Part shown: one piece after another, positions 46,676 through 55,662 of the stretch
Position numbering within the stretch: position 1 is the first letter of the stretch
Layout of the letters: each line of letters starts with the position of its first letter
Assembly: GCA_017983515.1 (NCBI GenBank)
Contig: JAGOBF010000004.1
Coordinates: 143,370-207,369, forward strand
Length of the DNA: 64,000 nt
Source of the DNA: Promineifilum sp.
GTDB taxonomy: Bacteria > Chloroflexota > Anaerolineae > Promineifilales > Promineifilaceae
Reading direction: 5' to 3'
Notes under the pieces: model-generated
The model's database searches: none
What the model was told of the DNA's origin: nothing
The model's input: the letters and a program-made list of their open reading frames with translations, nothing else
Made by a program: the position numbers and the translations under genes

Positions 46676-49102
46676 CTACTCATACGCCAACGCCGCTCGA
46701 ATCGTCATCCGCGCCGCGCCCTCGGCCGGCAGCCAGCAGGCTACCAGGCCGATCACGACCACCAGCCCCAGCCAGCCGACGGCCGCCCCCGGCGAGAAAG
46801 CGAACGACAACGGACTGCCCAGCAGCGAGTTCCCCATCACCCGGTCGAGGACGAGCGTCAGGGGCAGCGCCAGCAGCACGCCGAAGAAGGCGCTGATCAG
46901 GGCAATCGCCAGCCCCTCGGCCAGCACCAGCCGCCGCAGCAACGGCCGCCCTGCCCCCATCGAGCGCAGGATGCCGATCTCCCGCGAGCGCTCCAGCACG
47001 TTGAGAGCCATCGTGTTGGCCAGTCCCAACCCGCCCACCAGCGCGGTCAGCCCGGCCAGAGACATCAACAGCACCACCAGATTGTTGAACTGGGCTTTGT
47101 AGCCGTCACGGTAACCGGCGGCCGTCTCCGCCCGCAGAACGGGCATGCCCGCCGCCTCGTAGCGGGCAACCAGCGCCGCGGCCACGGCCTCTTGAGCCGG
47201 CCGATCGTTGGCCGTCTCTGTGTCGTCGGTCAGGTAAACGACTACCCGTTGTGCCTGGTCATGCGTGCCCGTCGCCTGCTCAAAGGCGGCATAGGGCATA
47301 TAGGCGTTGGCGTTGAACGGCCGCAAACTGATGCCCACCAGCCGGGTGACGCGCTCTGGGCCGCCGTTGAGCTTCAGCGTCAGTTCATCGCCCACGGCCG
47401 GGCCGGCGGTCAGCTTCTCGGCCTCGTAGTTGATGTAAAGCTCAGCGTCGTCTCCGGCATTCGTCGCTTGCCCCAGCCAGTGCCCGGTACGATTGGCGAA
47501 GGGCGAAATTTCCGTCGTCGGCGGCACGCCGAACAGGATGAAGCTGCTGCCCAGCCGCCCATCGGCATAAACCCGGCGCGCGTCGGCCACGCCCCAGGCT
47601 TCGGCCCACTCGATTGCGCTGTTTTCGGCGGCCAAAGCCTCGGCCTCGCGTTCGATTTGTTGTCTGGGTTCCGGCCGGGCGAAGTCGATTTCCACGTCAT
47701 AGGGAAATTCACCAACCAGGATCTCGATGGCCTCGTCCAGTCCCAGCTTCAGACCGAACGTAGCGATGAACAGCGCCCCAGCCAGGCTGAGAGCGATCAG
47801 CGTCAGCCCCAGCCGCACCTTGCGCCGGGCGACGTTGCGCCAGGCCAGAAGATACGAAATACGCGATGCGAAATACGAGGGAACCCTTTGTCGTTTGTCT
47901 CGTATTTCATCTTTCGTATCGCCCATTTGGGAGAGGGCGTCGCGGATAGTCAGGTTGCCCGCCGCGCGTACCGGCCCCAGGGCCGCCAGCAGCGGGATCA
48001 GACCCGCGCCGATCAATTGCACCACCACCGTTTGCCAAGGGAGGCCGAACGAGGGGATGTCGTAGTTGAGTTGCGCGGCCAAAAAGCTCGACATGAACCA
48101 TGCGCCCATCAGCCCTAAGGGTACGGCCAAGGCCAGCGCCATCAGCCCGAACAGCGCCACCATCCGGCCGTATTGTCGCCACACCAGTCCCCGCCCGCCG
48201 CCCAGCGCTTTCAGCACGCCGATGACGGGCACCTGCTGGGTAACCACGGCCGACATCACGTTCGTCACCAGAAAAGCGCTCAGCAATAACGTCAACCCGC
48301 CCAGGATGCCGATCATCAGCAACCCTGTGTCGACGCTTCCTTGCATGATGTGGACGTTGGGCTCGGGTATCTCGGCCCGCGTCACGACCACGCCCTCGGC
48401 TTCCAGCCACTCGGTAACGGCCGTGACCGCCGTCTCCACCGCCGCGCGATCGGGATCGGCCGTGCTCACGGTCAGTCGGAGCTGGTTGTACGCCTCGGGC
48501 AAATTAAGCTGCGCCGCCGACTCGCCGGATATGTAGCCGTAGACGCCGGGCTGCACGGTCGTGGGAGCCACGGCCAGGTCGTTGACGAAGCCGGCCACCG
48601 TCAGGCGCGCCGTGGCCGCTCGGCCGGTGCCGTCGATCAGCTGAATCGTCACCGTGTCGCCCTGAGCGAGGCCCAGCACCGGCGCGGCCGAGCGCTCCAG
48701 CAGCAGTGCCCCCGCCGGCGGCGGGATGACGGCCCCCGGCTGGCGGTAGAGCGCGCCCACGGTCGCATCGAGGTCGGGCAACGTCCACAGTTGCAGAAAA
48801 CGCTCCTCGCCGTCCGGCGGCGTCAGGCGGGCGGCCGTCTGTTGCCGTACCTGGGCCTCGTCCACCTCCGGCAGGTCGCTGATTCGTTTGGCTATCGTTT
48901 CGTCGATGGGTGTCGTGTCCAGAATGGCATGGGCCGGATTGGTGCCCCGGTAGCCGTCGCGCAGATCGCCGCGCAGGACGATGAAGCTAGTCGTCGCCAC
49001 ACCGGCAGCGGCCGTGCCCACGGCGATAGCCAGCACTACCAGCGCCGACCGGGCCTTATAGAGCCACAAATCCCGTAGTGTCTTCAGCCAGAGCGTGTTC
49101 AT
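46676..49102 (-). CDS. FtsX/MacB-type ABC permease, duplicated
   Basis: Permease of 808 residues with two FtsX-like units. Each has an extracytoplasmic domain and C-terminal helices, plus the first helix (KARSALVVLAIAVGTAAAGV) and a second start at LLAWRNVARRKVRLGLTLIA. Such proteins move lipoproteins, lipids or peptides or transmit force, rather than importing solutes. The ATPase partner is encoded just upstream. The cytoplasmic linker at about residues 393-417 (from DTKDEIRDKRQR to SRISYL) is encoded by a period-7 inverted repeat that keeps the frame open. It reads in the same direction as the phosphotransferase gene behind it. Confidence 0.88.
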   Translation of the reverse strand: MNTLWLKTLRDLWLYKARSALVVLAIAVGTAAAGVATTSFIVLRGDLRDGYRGTNPAHAILDTTPIDETIAKRISDLPEVDEAQVRQQTAARLTPPDGEERFLQLWTLPDLDATVGALYRQPGAVIPPPAGALLLERSAAPVLGLAQGDTVTIQLIDGTGRAATARLTVAGFVNDLAVAPTTVQPGVYGYISGESAAQLNLPEAYNQLRLTVSTADPDRAAVETAVTAVTEWLEAEGVVVTRAEIPEPNVHIMQGSVDTGLLMIGILGGLTLLLSAFLVTNVMSAVVTQQVPVIGVLKALGGGRGLVWRQYGRMVALFGLMALALAVPLGLMGAWFMSSFLAAQLNYDIPSFGLPWQTVVVQLIGAGLIPLLAALGPVRAAGNLTIRDALSQMGDTKDEIRDKRQRVPSYFASRISYLLAWRNVARRKVRLGLTLIALSLAGALFIATFGLKLGLDEAIEILVGEFPYDVEIDFARPEPRQQIEREAEALAAENSAIEWAEAWGVADARRVYADGRLGSSFILFGVPPTTEISPFANRTGHWLGQATNAGDDAELYINYEAEKLTAGPAVGDELTLKLNGGPERVTRLVGISLRPFNANAYMPYAAFEQATGTHDQAQRVVVYLTDDTETANDRPAQEAVAAALVARYEAAGMPVLRAETAAGYRDGYKAQFNNLVVLLMSLAGLTALVGGLGLANTMALNVLERSREIGILRSMGAGRPLLRRLVLAEGLAIALISAFFGVLLALPLTLVLDRVMGNSLLGSPLSFAFSPGAAVGWLGLVVVIGLVACWLPAEGAARMTIRAALAYE
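47850..47925. repeat. Seven-base periodic inverted repeat inside the permease gene
   Basis: Plus-strand units AGATACG, AAATACG, CGATGCG and AAATACG (47850-47877) oppose TCTCGTA, TTTCATC, TTTCGTA and TCGCCCA (47898-47925). About 20 bases lie between. The words match those at 39361. The insertion is translated in frame and replaces the linker between the two permease halves. Confidence 0.65.
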
Positions 49103-49117
49103 GGGTCGAAAATAGAT

Positions 49118-49184
49118 GTCTACGGATTCACTCGGACGCTACGGATTGAAGACCTGTCAATCTTTATCCGTTTCATTCGTAGAC
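49118..49184. repeat. Inverted repeat with 9-base periodicity before the permease gene
   Basis: GTCTACGGATTCACTCGGA (49118-49136) opposes TCCGTTTCATTCGTAGAC (49167-49184). The arms match at most positions with one gap. CGGA recurs at spacings of 10 and 9 bases within the left side. It fills the 103-base gap between the ATPase and permease genes. Confidence 0.5.
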
Positions 49185-49205
49185 TACTCTTTCCACTTGT
49201 CCTGC

Positions 49206-50720
49206 CTACGCTTTTGCATCCACACGTGTGCGCCGCTCGGCGGCCGTCTCGCGCACGTCGGCCGCGAAATCCTCTGACAGACCCAATAGCGTCCTGAACG
49301 CCGCGTCATCCAGTTCCAACAGCCGGGTTGGCGCATTGCCCGCGGCACGCACCGTCGCCGTGCGCCGCCGGTCGCCCAGCAGAGCCAATTCGCCGAAGTG
49401 TCGACCCGGCCCCAGCCGGTCGATGAGCGCCTCAGCGCCCAGGTTCCGCCGGGTATAGACCTCAACCTCACCCTCCAGGATAAAGTAGAAACTGTTACCC
49501 AATGCGCCTTGTTGCAGGATAGTATCGCCGGGAGCGAAGATGCGCGTCGGCGCACTGGCCGTCAGTTCGGCCAGCCGCTGGCGATCAATGCCGGCCAGCG
49601 CGTCCACTTGGCTTTGCACCTGGCGCAAACTCACGATGTGTTGCAGTTCGTCGCGCAGCGCGGGGGAGTCGGCCACCAGCCGCCCGAATGTCTCCCGGTC
49701 CAGAGCGACCACCGCCGCCGGCCCGTCTTCGGCTGCTCGCACGGTGGCCCGGCGCGGGTATCCCCCCAGCAAGGCCATCTCTCCGAAATATTGGCCCACC
49801 CGCAGGCGATCGACCAGCACATCGTGCCCGTCGGGGTGATCTACATACACTTCTGCGCGGCCGGCGGTCAGAATATAGAAATGCTCACCCACATCGCCCT
49901 GGCGGATGATCACCTGGCCGGGCTGGAACGTGGTCGGCGTCACATGGCGCTGCACCTCGGCCAGCTGGTCGTAATTCAGCGCCGCCAGGGCGTGCGTCAC
50001 GTGCTCGTTCACTACTTCGCCGTCGGCGATCATCACCGCGCGGTCGGTGCGGGCGGCGCGTGCCTCGTCGTGGGTCACCATGATGATCGTCTTGCCCCCG
50101 GCCGCCAGACGGGTAAAGAGGGTGAAGATGCTCTCGGCCGTGCGCGAGTCGAGATTGCCGGTCGGCTCATCGGCGATGAGCAGGCCGGGATCATTGGCGA
50201 GCGACCGGGCAATGGCCACGCGCTGCTGCTGGCCGCCGGAGACGGCCGCGGGCAGCTTGCGCGCTTGTTCACCCATCTCCACCATTTCCAAAAGCTGCAT
50301 GGCCCGCTCGCGTCGTTCGGCGGCCGGATAAAGCCGGTTGATATCCATGGGCAACATGACGTTCTCGACCAGCGTCAGAGTGGGCAACAGTTGGAAGAAC
50401 TGGAAGACGATGCCCATGTTCCGGCCGCGCCATTGGGCCATCTGCTCCTCGTCGTAGGTGTGCAATGGCTCCCCGCCGATGATGACCTGGCCGGATGTGG
50501 GCCGGTCGATGCCGGTGATGAGGTTGATGAGGGTCGATTTGCCGCTGCCTGATTTGCCGATGACGGCCACGAATTCGCCGCGATTCACCTGCAGATCGAT
50601 GCCCTTGAGGGCGGGGAAGTCCCCGGCCGGGGTGCGATAGATTTTGGTCAGTTGTCGCGCGTCAACGTAGGGTTGTTGACGCGCCGGCTGCGCTGGGTTG
50701 GGCGTGTTGTTCTCGGCCAT
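49206..50720 (-). CDS. ABC ATPase (MacB/LolD type) fused to two cyclic-nucleotide-binding domains
   Basis: ATP-binding partner of the FtsX permease. The ATPase covers about residues 20-245: Walker [11 protein letters not shown]-loop [11 protein letters not shown], signature VSGGQQQR, Walker [14 protein letters not shown], and the switch histidine in MVTHDEA. Two cNMP-binding domains follow. Each has the phosphate-binding-cassette phrase, [18 protein letters not shown] and [18 protein letters not shown], with the usual Glu and Arg. At 504 residues it is twice the normal ATPase length. Export may therefore be gated by a cyclic nucleotide. The ATG at 50720 is chosen over a start 15 codons upstream. 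Confidence 0.9.
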   Translation of the reverse strand: MAENNTPNPAQPARQQPYVDARQLTKIYRTPAGDFPALKGIDLQVNRGEFVAVIGKSGSGKSTLINLITGIDRPTSGQVIIGGEPLHTYDEEQMAQWRGRNMGIVFQFFQLLPTLTLVENVMLPMDINRLYPAAERRERAMQLLEMVEMGEQARKLPAAVSGGQQQRVAIARSLANDPGLLIADEPTGNLDSRTAESIFTLFTRLAAGGKTIIMVTHDEARAARTDRAVMIADGEVVNEHVTHALAALNYDQLAEVQRHVTPTTFQPGQVIIRQGDVGEHFYILTAGRAEVYVDHPDGHDVLVDRLRVGQYFGEMALLGGYPRRATVRAAEDGPAAVVALDRETFGRLVADSPALRDELQHIVSLRQVQSQVDALAGIDRQRLAELTASAPTRIFAPGDTILQQGALGNSFYFILEGEVEVYTRRNLGAEALIDRLGPGRHFGELALLGDRRRTATVRAAGNAPTRLLELDDAAFRTLLGLSEDFAADVRETAAERRTRVDAKA

Positions 50721-50838
50721 GTCTCTCGCGATCTTGCTTGCGTTCGGGCGAGAGAGTAACAACAAGCGGCCGATTGGGCTACCAATTCGGCCGCTGCCTG
50801 TAAAATTCGTCGTCGGATCATGGGCCGGTAGCGAATGG

Positions 50839-51366
50839 TTAGGCCGGCTGACTGACGCCGAAATCTACCATCAACTGCAGAACCCAGTCGCGGACGCGCT
50901 CTTCCGTTTGGTCGGCCTCGTTGTCATCATCCAGGGCCAGTCCCAGGAACACGCCATCCTCGACAGCCAGCGAATTGTCAAACTGGTAACCGCTGGCGTC
51001 GGTAAACCCAACCAGCTCGGCCCCGCGTGCCTCCAGCTTCTTGCCGATAATTCCGATAGCATCACAATAATTATCGGGATACCCGTATTGGTCGCCGGGC
51101 GCGAACAAGGCCACCAGCTTACCGTGCAGGTCCAACTTGTCCAGTTGGTCGAACTTCAAATCCCAGTCATCCTGTAATTGACCGATATTCCAGGTCGGAC
51201 AACCGATGAGCAAGCAATCGTAATCCTGCATTTTCTGCAAATCTATCTGACCGATATTATAAAGATCAACTGTTTCGGCAGTGAAACTCTCGAAAGTTTT
51301 CTTTATCAACTCCGCGTCCAGCTCGGTGTTGCCGGTATTTGATCCGTAAAAAAGTCCAATCTTCAT
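50839..51366 (-). CDS. Flavodoxin (long-chain type)
   Basis: FMN-binding electron carrier, 175 residues. The phosphate loop GSNTGNTE is at residues 8-15. The isoalloxazine-facing loops are [13 protein letters not shown] and [14 protein letters not shown], as in flavodoxins of the NifF/IsiB/FldA class. A GGAGAAG Shine-Dalgarno sequence lies 5-7 bases before the ATG at 51366. The frame continues upstream, but that part is non-conserved and holds the regulatory region. An FNR-type site at 51492-51507 suggests control by oxygen or redox state. It probably replaces ferredoxin under low iron or low oxygen. Confidence 0.93.
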   Translation of the reverse strand: MKIGLFYGSNTGNTELDAELIKKTFESFTAETVDLYNIGQIDLQKMQDYDCLLIGCPTWNIGQLQDDWDLKFDQLDKLDLHGKLVALFAPGDQYGYPDNYCDAIGIIGKKLEARGAELVGFTDASGYQFDNSLAVEDGVFLGLALDDDNEADQTEERVRDWVLQLMVDFGVSQPA

Positions 51367-51464
51367 AGTAACTTCTCCATTGAGGTGGGCCGGAGAACGA
51401 TTCAATGGCGTTCCACGATCGGCCGCCCTCTGCCCGATAAGACAAGGATACATAGCCTGATCCC

Positions 51465-51507
51465 ATCTTAAATGAAGCGGGAACAGAGGGCATTGATCCA
51501 CATCAAT
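51465..51507 (-). promoter_or_regulatory. FNR-type box and -10 of the flavodoxin gene
   Basis: ATTGAT-CCAC-ATCAAT (51492-51507) contains the full FNR consensus TTGAT-N4-ATCAA. A TAAGAT hexamer (51465-51470) would put the transcription start near 51458. The box centre then lies at -41.5, the position used by class II CRP/FNR activators. The leader is about 90 bases. Confidence 0.65.
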
Positions 51508-51529
51508 TAGACCGCTGGACATGTATAGA

Positions 51530-51564
51530 AAAAGCCGCTTCCTATCATGAAGGGAGCGGCTTTT
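51530..51564 (-). terminator. Rho-independent terminator after panD
   Basis: AAAAGCCGCTTCCT (51530-51543) pairs with AGGGAGCGGCTTTT (51551-51564), with one G-T pair. On the minus strand TTTTTC follows the stem. It separates panD from the flavodoxin control region. Confidence 0.88.
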
Positions 51565-51616
51565 GAACAGTAATATTTATTGCTTATTGGGGCTTAGCCC
51601 AGTTGGTTGGCGATGC

Positions 51617-51946
51617 CTATAGATCGCGCACGTAACGATTGTCTTTATCTACCAGAATCTGCCGCGCCGCGATCGGCCGGTCGGTCAACTCGAAGCCGAT
51701 GATGATGATCTCTTCTCCGGCCTTGATCAGGTGCGCCGCCGCGCCGTTCATGTTGATGACACCCGAGCCGCGCTCGCCGGGAATGGCGTAGGTCTCCAGC
51801 CGCGAACCGCTGGTGTTGCTGACGACCAATACTTTCTCTCTCGGCCACAACCCGACCCGATCCATCAGATCCTCATCGATCGTGATGCTGCCGACATAGT
51901 TGACGTCGGCCTGTCTGACCGTCGCCTTGTGAATCTTGGAACTCAT
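51617..51946 (-). CDS. panD: Aspartate 1-decarboxylase
   Basis: Pyruvoyl-dependent enzyme that makes beta-alanine from L-aspartate for pantothenate and CoA synthesis. The self-cleavage site Gly-Ser lies in NYVGSITID (Ser about residue 21). Other conserved parts are KIHKATVRQADV, RLETYAIPGERGSG and NGAAAHLIKAGEEIIIIGF. The length of 109 residues from the ATG at 51946 is slightly shorter than the usual 115-127. An alternative ATG at 51958 would add four residues. A terminator follows. No panB or panC is adjacent. Confidence 0.93.
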   Translation of the reverse strand: MSSKIHKATVRQADVNYVGSITIDEDLMDRVGLWPREKVLVVSNTSGSRLETYAIPGERGSGVINMNGAAAHLIKAGEEIIIIGFELTDRPIAARQILVDKDNRYVRDL

Positions 51947-52025
51947 TACCCATCTCATAAGGTTAAGTTTACGACAGAAATCATATGATTTTACTTAGAA
52001 TGGGAATAACTATCATCTTTCCGCG

Positions 52026-53168
52026 TTAACGTCGCGGCCGATGCGCCCGAACGATCCGCGCCACTTCGGCCGCCGGCAACCCATAGCGCGTGTGGCCGTT
52101 GCGCCCTACTATCGTCACGGACATCAGTAAGCTATTGTAAATGGCCTCCTCTACGCTCTCGACTACGGCCGTCGCCAGCCAACTCATGATCGGTTGCTCA
52201 TCGATCACCTCGCGCGTCGCCGTCAGAAACGCCGGCCGGTCGGGGATAGGCCCGGCAGTGCTGAAGGCGATGACGAAATCGCCGCTGCCACCGTGGCCGG
52301 TGCTGCCCGTCCGCGCCAGTCCAAACGCCGCCCGCCGGCACAACCGCCCCAGCCCGCGCGCGTCCAGCGGCGCGTCGGTCGCCAGCACCATCATGATCGA
52401 GCCGCCCAACACAGTCGGCGGCAGCGGTTTGTCGCCGGCCGCCGGCGGTCGTAGGTGTTTCCCGACCGGCACGCCGCACACCGTCAACTCGTCCTCCCGG
52501 CCGAAGTTGGTCTGCACCAGCGCCCCCACCGTATAGCCACCCTGCTCCGGCGGCAAAATCCGCGAGGCCGTACCGATGCCGCCCTTCCAGCCGTAGCAGC
52601 TTGTGCCCGTCCCCGCGCCCACTGCGCCCTCCAGCACCTCGGCCGACGCTTCCTCAATCGCCGCGCGCACGTGCGCTAACCCAATCGGCCGGGCCTGCAA
52701 GTCGCTCAGATAGCCGTCGCTCGTCTCGCCCACCACCGGATTGACGCTGGGATAACCCGCCCAGCCCGATTCCGGAAACCCGACGCCGACATGGGGACTG
52801 CGCTCGGCCGCCAGCGTCAACAGGGCGTCGGCCACTCGCGGCACATTCATCGTGCCTGTCAGGGCGATGGGGGTCTCGATCACGCCCAACTCGCGCACCT
52901 GCTCGAAGCCAAAGGCCTTGCCAAAGCCGTTGATGGTGTGGACGGCGGCCGCCACTTTCTCGTCGTAGAGATTGCCGCCGTGGGGCAGGATGACGGTGAC
53001 GCCGGTGCGAAATGGGCCGTCGCCTGGCCGCCAGTCAGGATCGACCGCGCCCTCGCCCTCGATGAGCGTGTAATGACCAACCGTTACCCCGTCGACGTCG
53101 CTAATGGCATTGCGCGGCCCCGGCGGCAGGGTGCTCTCATAGATTCCCAGTTGTCTGATTCGTGGCAT
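52026..53168 (-). CDS. P1 family peptidase (DmpA/BapA-type aminopeptidase)
   Basis: N-terminal-nucleophile-like hydrolase that self-cleaves into two chains and acts on N-terminal D-, L- or beta-amino acids. The 380-residue product has the conserved opening PPGPRNAISDVDGVTVGHYT and GTGTSCYGWKGGIGTASR. The segment around the cleavage site is ALVQTNFGREDEL. The C-terminal chain contains GRTGSTGHGGSGDFVIAFS (seen as GSTGHGGSGDFVIAFSTA). No signal peptide is evident, so it is probably cytoplasmic. It lies 39 bases downstream of the DDAH-like gene on the same strand. Confidence 0.9.
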   Translation of the reverse strand: MPRIRQLGIYESTLPPGPRNAISDVDGVTVGHYTLIEGEGAVDPDWRPGDGPFRTGVTVILPHGGNLYDEKVAAAVHTINGFGKAFGFEQVRELGVIETPIALTGTMNVPRVADALLTLAAERSPHVGVGFPESGWAGYPSVNPVVGETSDGYLSDLQARPIGLAHVRAAIEEASAEVLEGAVGAGTGTSCYGWKGGIGTASRILPPEQGGYTVGALVQTNFGREDELTVCGVPVGKHLRPPAAGDKPLPPTVLGGSIMMVLATDAPLDARGLGRLCRRAAFGLARTGSTGHGGSGDFVIAFSTAGPIPDRPAFLTATREVIDEQPIMSWLATAVVESVEEAIYNSLLMSVTIVGRNGHTRYGLPAAEVARIVRAHRPRR

Positions 53169-53207
53169 GGTTCAATTGCAGAGATGTTCCGTTGGAACCG
53201 CTCTGCC

Positions 53208-54074
53208 TCATCCGCGCAAGATCGGCCGTGTCAGGCACGTCGCCCCACCCTCGGCCTTGAGCGACATCTCGTCGCCGCGATAGGTCGCCACCCGGCAGCC
53301 GGCATCCTCCAGCGCGGCTCGCGTCTCGTGGTTGTGGTCGAGCATGAGGCAGCGGCGTGGCCCCAGCGCCAGCACGTTCGTGCCCATCGTGGCGAATTCC
53401 TCGTCCGACACGTCGATTAACTCGACGCCGCGCGCCACCAACAATTGATAAAATGGGACGGGCAGCAACGGCCGGTAGATCACCGCCAGATCGACATCGA
53501 TCAAGCTAATGAGCGACATCAGGTGCAGGCAGGCCTCCGGCCCCTCGAAGTAGGGTAGCTGCACCGGCACGAGTTCGACGCCCGATCCGGCCAGCGCCTC
53601 GCCCAGTTGGGCGAATCCGGCGGCATTGGTGCGAAAGCTCAGTCCCACGCACAGAGTCCGCTCGTCGAGCCATAGCAGATCGCCGCCCTCGGCCGTGGCC
53701 TCGCCGCTCAACCGGTAGAGGATGGGCACGCCCAGCCGTTGCATGGTCAGGGCCAGGGCCTCTTCCTCCCCGCCGCGCAACATCTTGCCCATGCGCAGGA
53801 TCACGACCCCTCGGTCGGTCATCAGCACCGGATCGTGGACGAAAATCGCGTCGGCGTGGTCGGCCAAGGGTGCGTCGTGGTAGATGACCTCCACGCCATT
53901 GCCGAGCAGGGTATTGACGAAGGCGTCGTGCTCCTGTTGGGCCAACGGCAAATAAGGCTGCTCCGTATAGTGCCACAGGAGTGGGTCGGCCGCGCCGAAG
54001 GCCAGGTCCGGCCGTCGCACCAGTACGGTCTGCAAGGGTGCGACCATGCTCTGGCCGCCGTAATGTTTAGTCAT
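53208..54074 (-). CDS. Dimethylarginine dimethylaminohydrolase-like amidinotransferase family protein
   Basis: Guanidino-group modifying fold, 288 residues. The three catalytic positions are visible: Glu/Asp in AEGGDLLWLDE, His in ACLHLMSLISL and the nucleophilic Cys in EGGATCLTRPI near the C-terminus. This combination is that of DDAH or a related hydrolase, which would release an amine and citrulline. Conserved DAIFVHDPVLMTDRG is also present. It precedes the P1 peptidase gene, so both may act on modified amino acids or peptides. The substrate is not proven. Confidence 0.85.
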   Translation of the reverse strand: MTKHYGGQSMVAPLQTVLVRRPDLAFGAADPLLWHYTEQPYLPLAQQEHDAFVNTLLGNGVEVIYHDAPLADHADAIFVHDPVLMTDRGVVILRMGKMLRGGEEEALALTMQRLGVPILYRLSGEATAEGGDLLWLDERTLCVGLSFRTNAAGFAQLGEALAGSGVELVPVQLPYFEGPEACLHLMSLISLIDVDLAVIYRPLLPVPFYQLLVARGVELIDVSDEEFATMGTNVLALGPRRCLMLDHNHETRAALEDAGCRVATYRGDEMSLKAEGGATCLTRPILRG

Positions 54075-54089
54075 GGATTCGTGTGGAAA

Positions 54090-54174
54090 GCAAACAGTAA
54101 GTAGTCATCCGTAAACAGTGGGGCGTCCCGGGGCGAGCGTCGGTTCTGAACTCGTCACTCGTCATTTGTCATTC
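54090..54174. repeat. Two seven-base periodic tracts in one intergenic gap
   Basis: Units GCAAACA, GTAAGTA, GTCATCC and GTAAACA (54090-54117) and units TGAACTC, GTCACTC, GTCATTT and GTCATTC (54147-54174) each keep a 7-base period. They lie between the metzincin-like gene and the DDAH-like gene. Confidence 0.6.
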
Positions 54175-54178
54175 GCCC

Positions 54179-54838
54179 CTAGAAGTAGGTCACGTGCCGC
54201 GACGTGCGCAAGATTGCCGCCTGCCAGTCGGTCAGCTCCTCGCCCGGCCCCCTGGGGATCATCAGGTTGTTCGGCCGCTGCGAATGCCACAACCCGCAGG
54301 CGTGGGCCACCTCATGGACCAGCAGGCGGCGCGTGTTCTTGAGCGTTTTGGCCTCGACGGTGACGTAATCGGTGGCCGCGCCCAGCGAGCAGCCATTGTG
54401 GGACGAGATCGACCGGACGATGAACACCGTCAGCGGCGCGCCATAACCGGTCAGTGTGCCGGCCGTTGTCGCTGCCATCAGGCTGCGGAAGAAATCGCCC
54501 GCCTGGCCCAGGTCATCGCGCCAGGCGCCATCGGTGCAGTGCACGTCGAGCGCACCTTTGGGCGCGGCGTGAGGCGCCGTCACCACTCGCCAGCCCGCCG
54601 GCTCAACGTCCACCCCGGCCATGCGGCTCAGGATGCGCCGCGCCTCATCAAACGCCGGGGCCACCTCCTCATTGCCGATCAGCGGCAGGCCGCGCTCGTC
54701 GCGCAACACGACGATACGCAGCTTCAGCCGCTTCGTGAAGCGCCACCCCAGCAATGTCAGCAGCAACTCCGGAAACTTGATGATCCGGTTGACGGTTTCC
54801 TTGAGGATATTGAAAATTTCCCACAACAGACCGACCAT
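54179..54838 (-). CDS. Metzincin-like zinc protease
   Basis: Protein of 219 residues from the ATG at 54838. The C-terminal part holds the extended zinc motif HEVAHACGLWH (HExxHxxGxxH) followed by NNLMIP, a Met-turn. This is the metzincin signature, as in archaemetzincin-, matrixin- or pappalysin-like enzymes. The preceding region (about 60-150) has no strong match. The N-terminus has a modest hydrophobic stretch (about residues 1-35), but no clear signal peptide is visible. A TTG four codons upstream is an alternative start. The substrate is unknown. Confidence 0.72.
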   Translation of the reverse strand: MVGLLWEIFNILKETVNRIIKFPELLLTLLGWRFTKRLKLRIVVLRDERGLPLIGNEEVAPAFDEARRILSRMAGVDVEPAGWRVVTAPHAAPKGALDVHCTDGAWRDDLGQAGDFFRSLMAATTAGTLTGYGAPLTVFIVRSISSHNGCSLGAATDYVTVEAKTLKNTRRLLVHEVAHACGLWHSQRPNNLMIPRGPGEELTDWQAAILRTSRHVTYF

Positions 54839-54939
54839 ATGATAAACCAACCCCTACCTGTACTACCGAGCACAATCTGCCAGAGATTATAAGCGTAAAC
54901 GGCGCAACGCCTAATGAAGATCCGTCACGATCCGCTAGT

Positions 54940-54968
54940 TTGCCCGGCGGCATCCGTGGTGGTATGAC
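54940..54968 (+). promoter_or_regulatory. Possible leaderless promoter of pcm
   Basis: TTGCCC (54940-54945) and TATGAC (54963-54968) are 17 bases apart, and the -10 ends 6 bases before the ATG at 54975. The hexamers are moderate matches. Confidence 0.35.
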
Positions 54969-54974
54969 TTAGGG

Positions 54975-55646
54975 ATGGACGACCCGATGGAACAATCGAG
55001 CGTCTCCGACTACGCGGCCCGGCGCGAGCAGATGGTCAGGGCACAGCTGGCTGGGCGCGACATCCACGACCAGGCGGTTCTGGCGGCCATGGGGCAGGTG
55101 CCGCGCGAGGCGTTCGTCCTTCAATCCTATCGCGCCCATGCCTACGACGACACACCTCTACCTATTCCCGCCAACCAGACCATCTCGCAGCCTTATATTG
55201 TGGCCTATATGATCGCCGCCCTGGCTTTGAAGCCGGAGGACAGGGTTCTGGAAATCGGCGCGGGGTCAGGCTACGCCGCGGCCGTCCTCAGCCGCATCGC
55301 CCGCGATGTCTACACGGTTGAACGCCACAACAAGCTGGTCGGCTTCGCCCGCGACCGTTTGGCGGGACTGGGCTATGACAACGTCCATGTGCGCCACGGC
55401 GACGGCACGCGCGGCTGGCCGGAGCACGCACCCTACGACGGCATCGTCGTCGCCGCCGGCGGGCCGGCGGTGCCGGCATCGCTGCGCGATCAGTTGGTCG
55501 TGGGAGGACGATTGGTGATGCCCGTCGGCCGCAGCCGCCGGCAGCAACACCTCATCCGCGTCATTCGCACAGGGCAGATGATCTATGAGGAAGAGATGCT
55601 GGTTCCCGTGGCCTTCGTGCCGTTGATCGGCGATGAGGGTTGGTAG
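54975..55646 (+). CDS. pcm: Protein-L-isoaspartate O-methyltransferase
   Basis: SAM-dependent repair enzyme that methylates isoaspartyl residues in damaged proteins. The 223-residue product has the N-terminal helix REQMVRAQLAGRDIHDQAVL and the substrate region PIPANQTISQPYIVAYM. Motif I is VLEIGAGSGYAAAVLS, and GGRLVMPVGRS lies near the end. Cytoplasmic. It converges with the VTE5-like gene, leaving 16 bases. Its upstream region is shared with the divergent metzincin-like gene. Confidence 0.93.
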   Translation: MDDPMEQSSVSDYAARREQMVRAQLAGRDIHDQAVLAAMGQVPREAFVLQSYRAHAYDDTPLPIPANQTISQPYIVAYMIAALALKPEDRVLEIGAGSGYAAAVLSRIARDVYTVERHNKLVGFARDRLAGLGYDNVHVRHGDGTRGWPEHAPYDGIVVAAGGPAVPASLRDQLVVGGRLVMPVGRSRRQQHLIRVIRTGQMIYEEEMLVPVAFVPLIGDEGW

Positions 55647-55662
55647 GGGGTGGAACCCGTCC

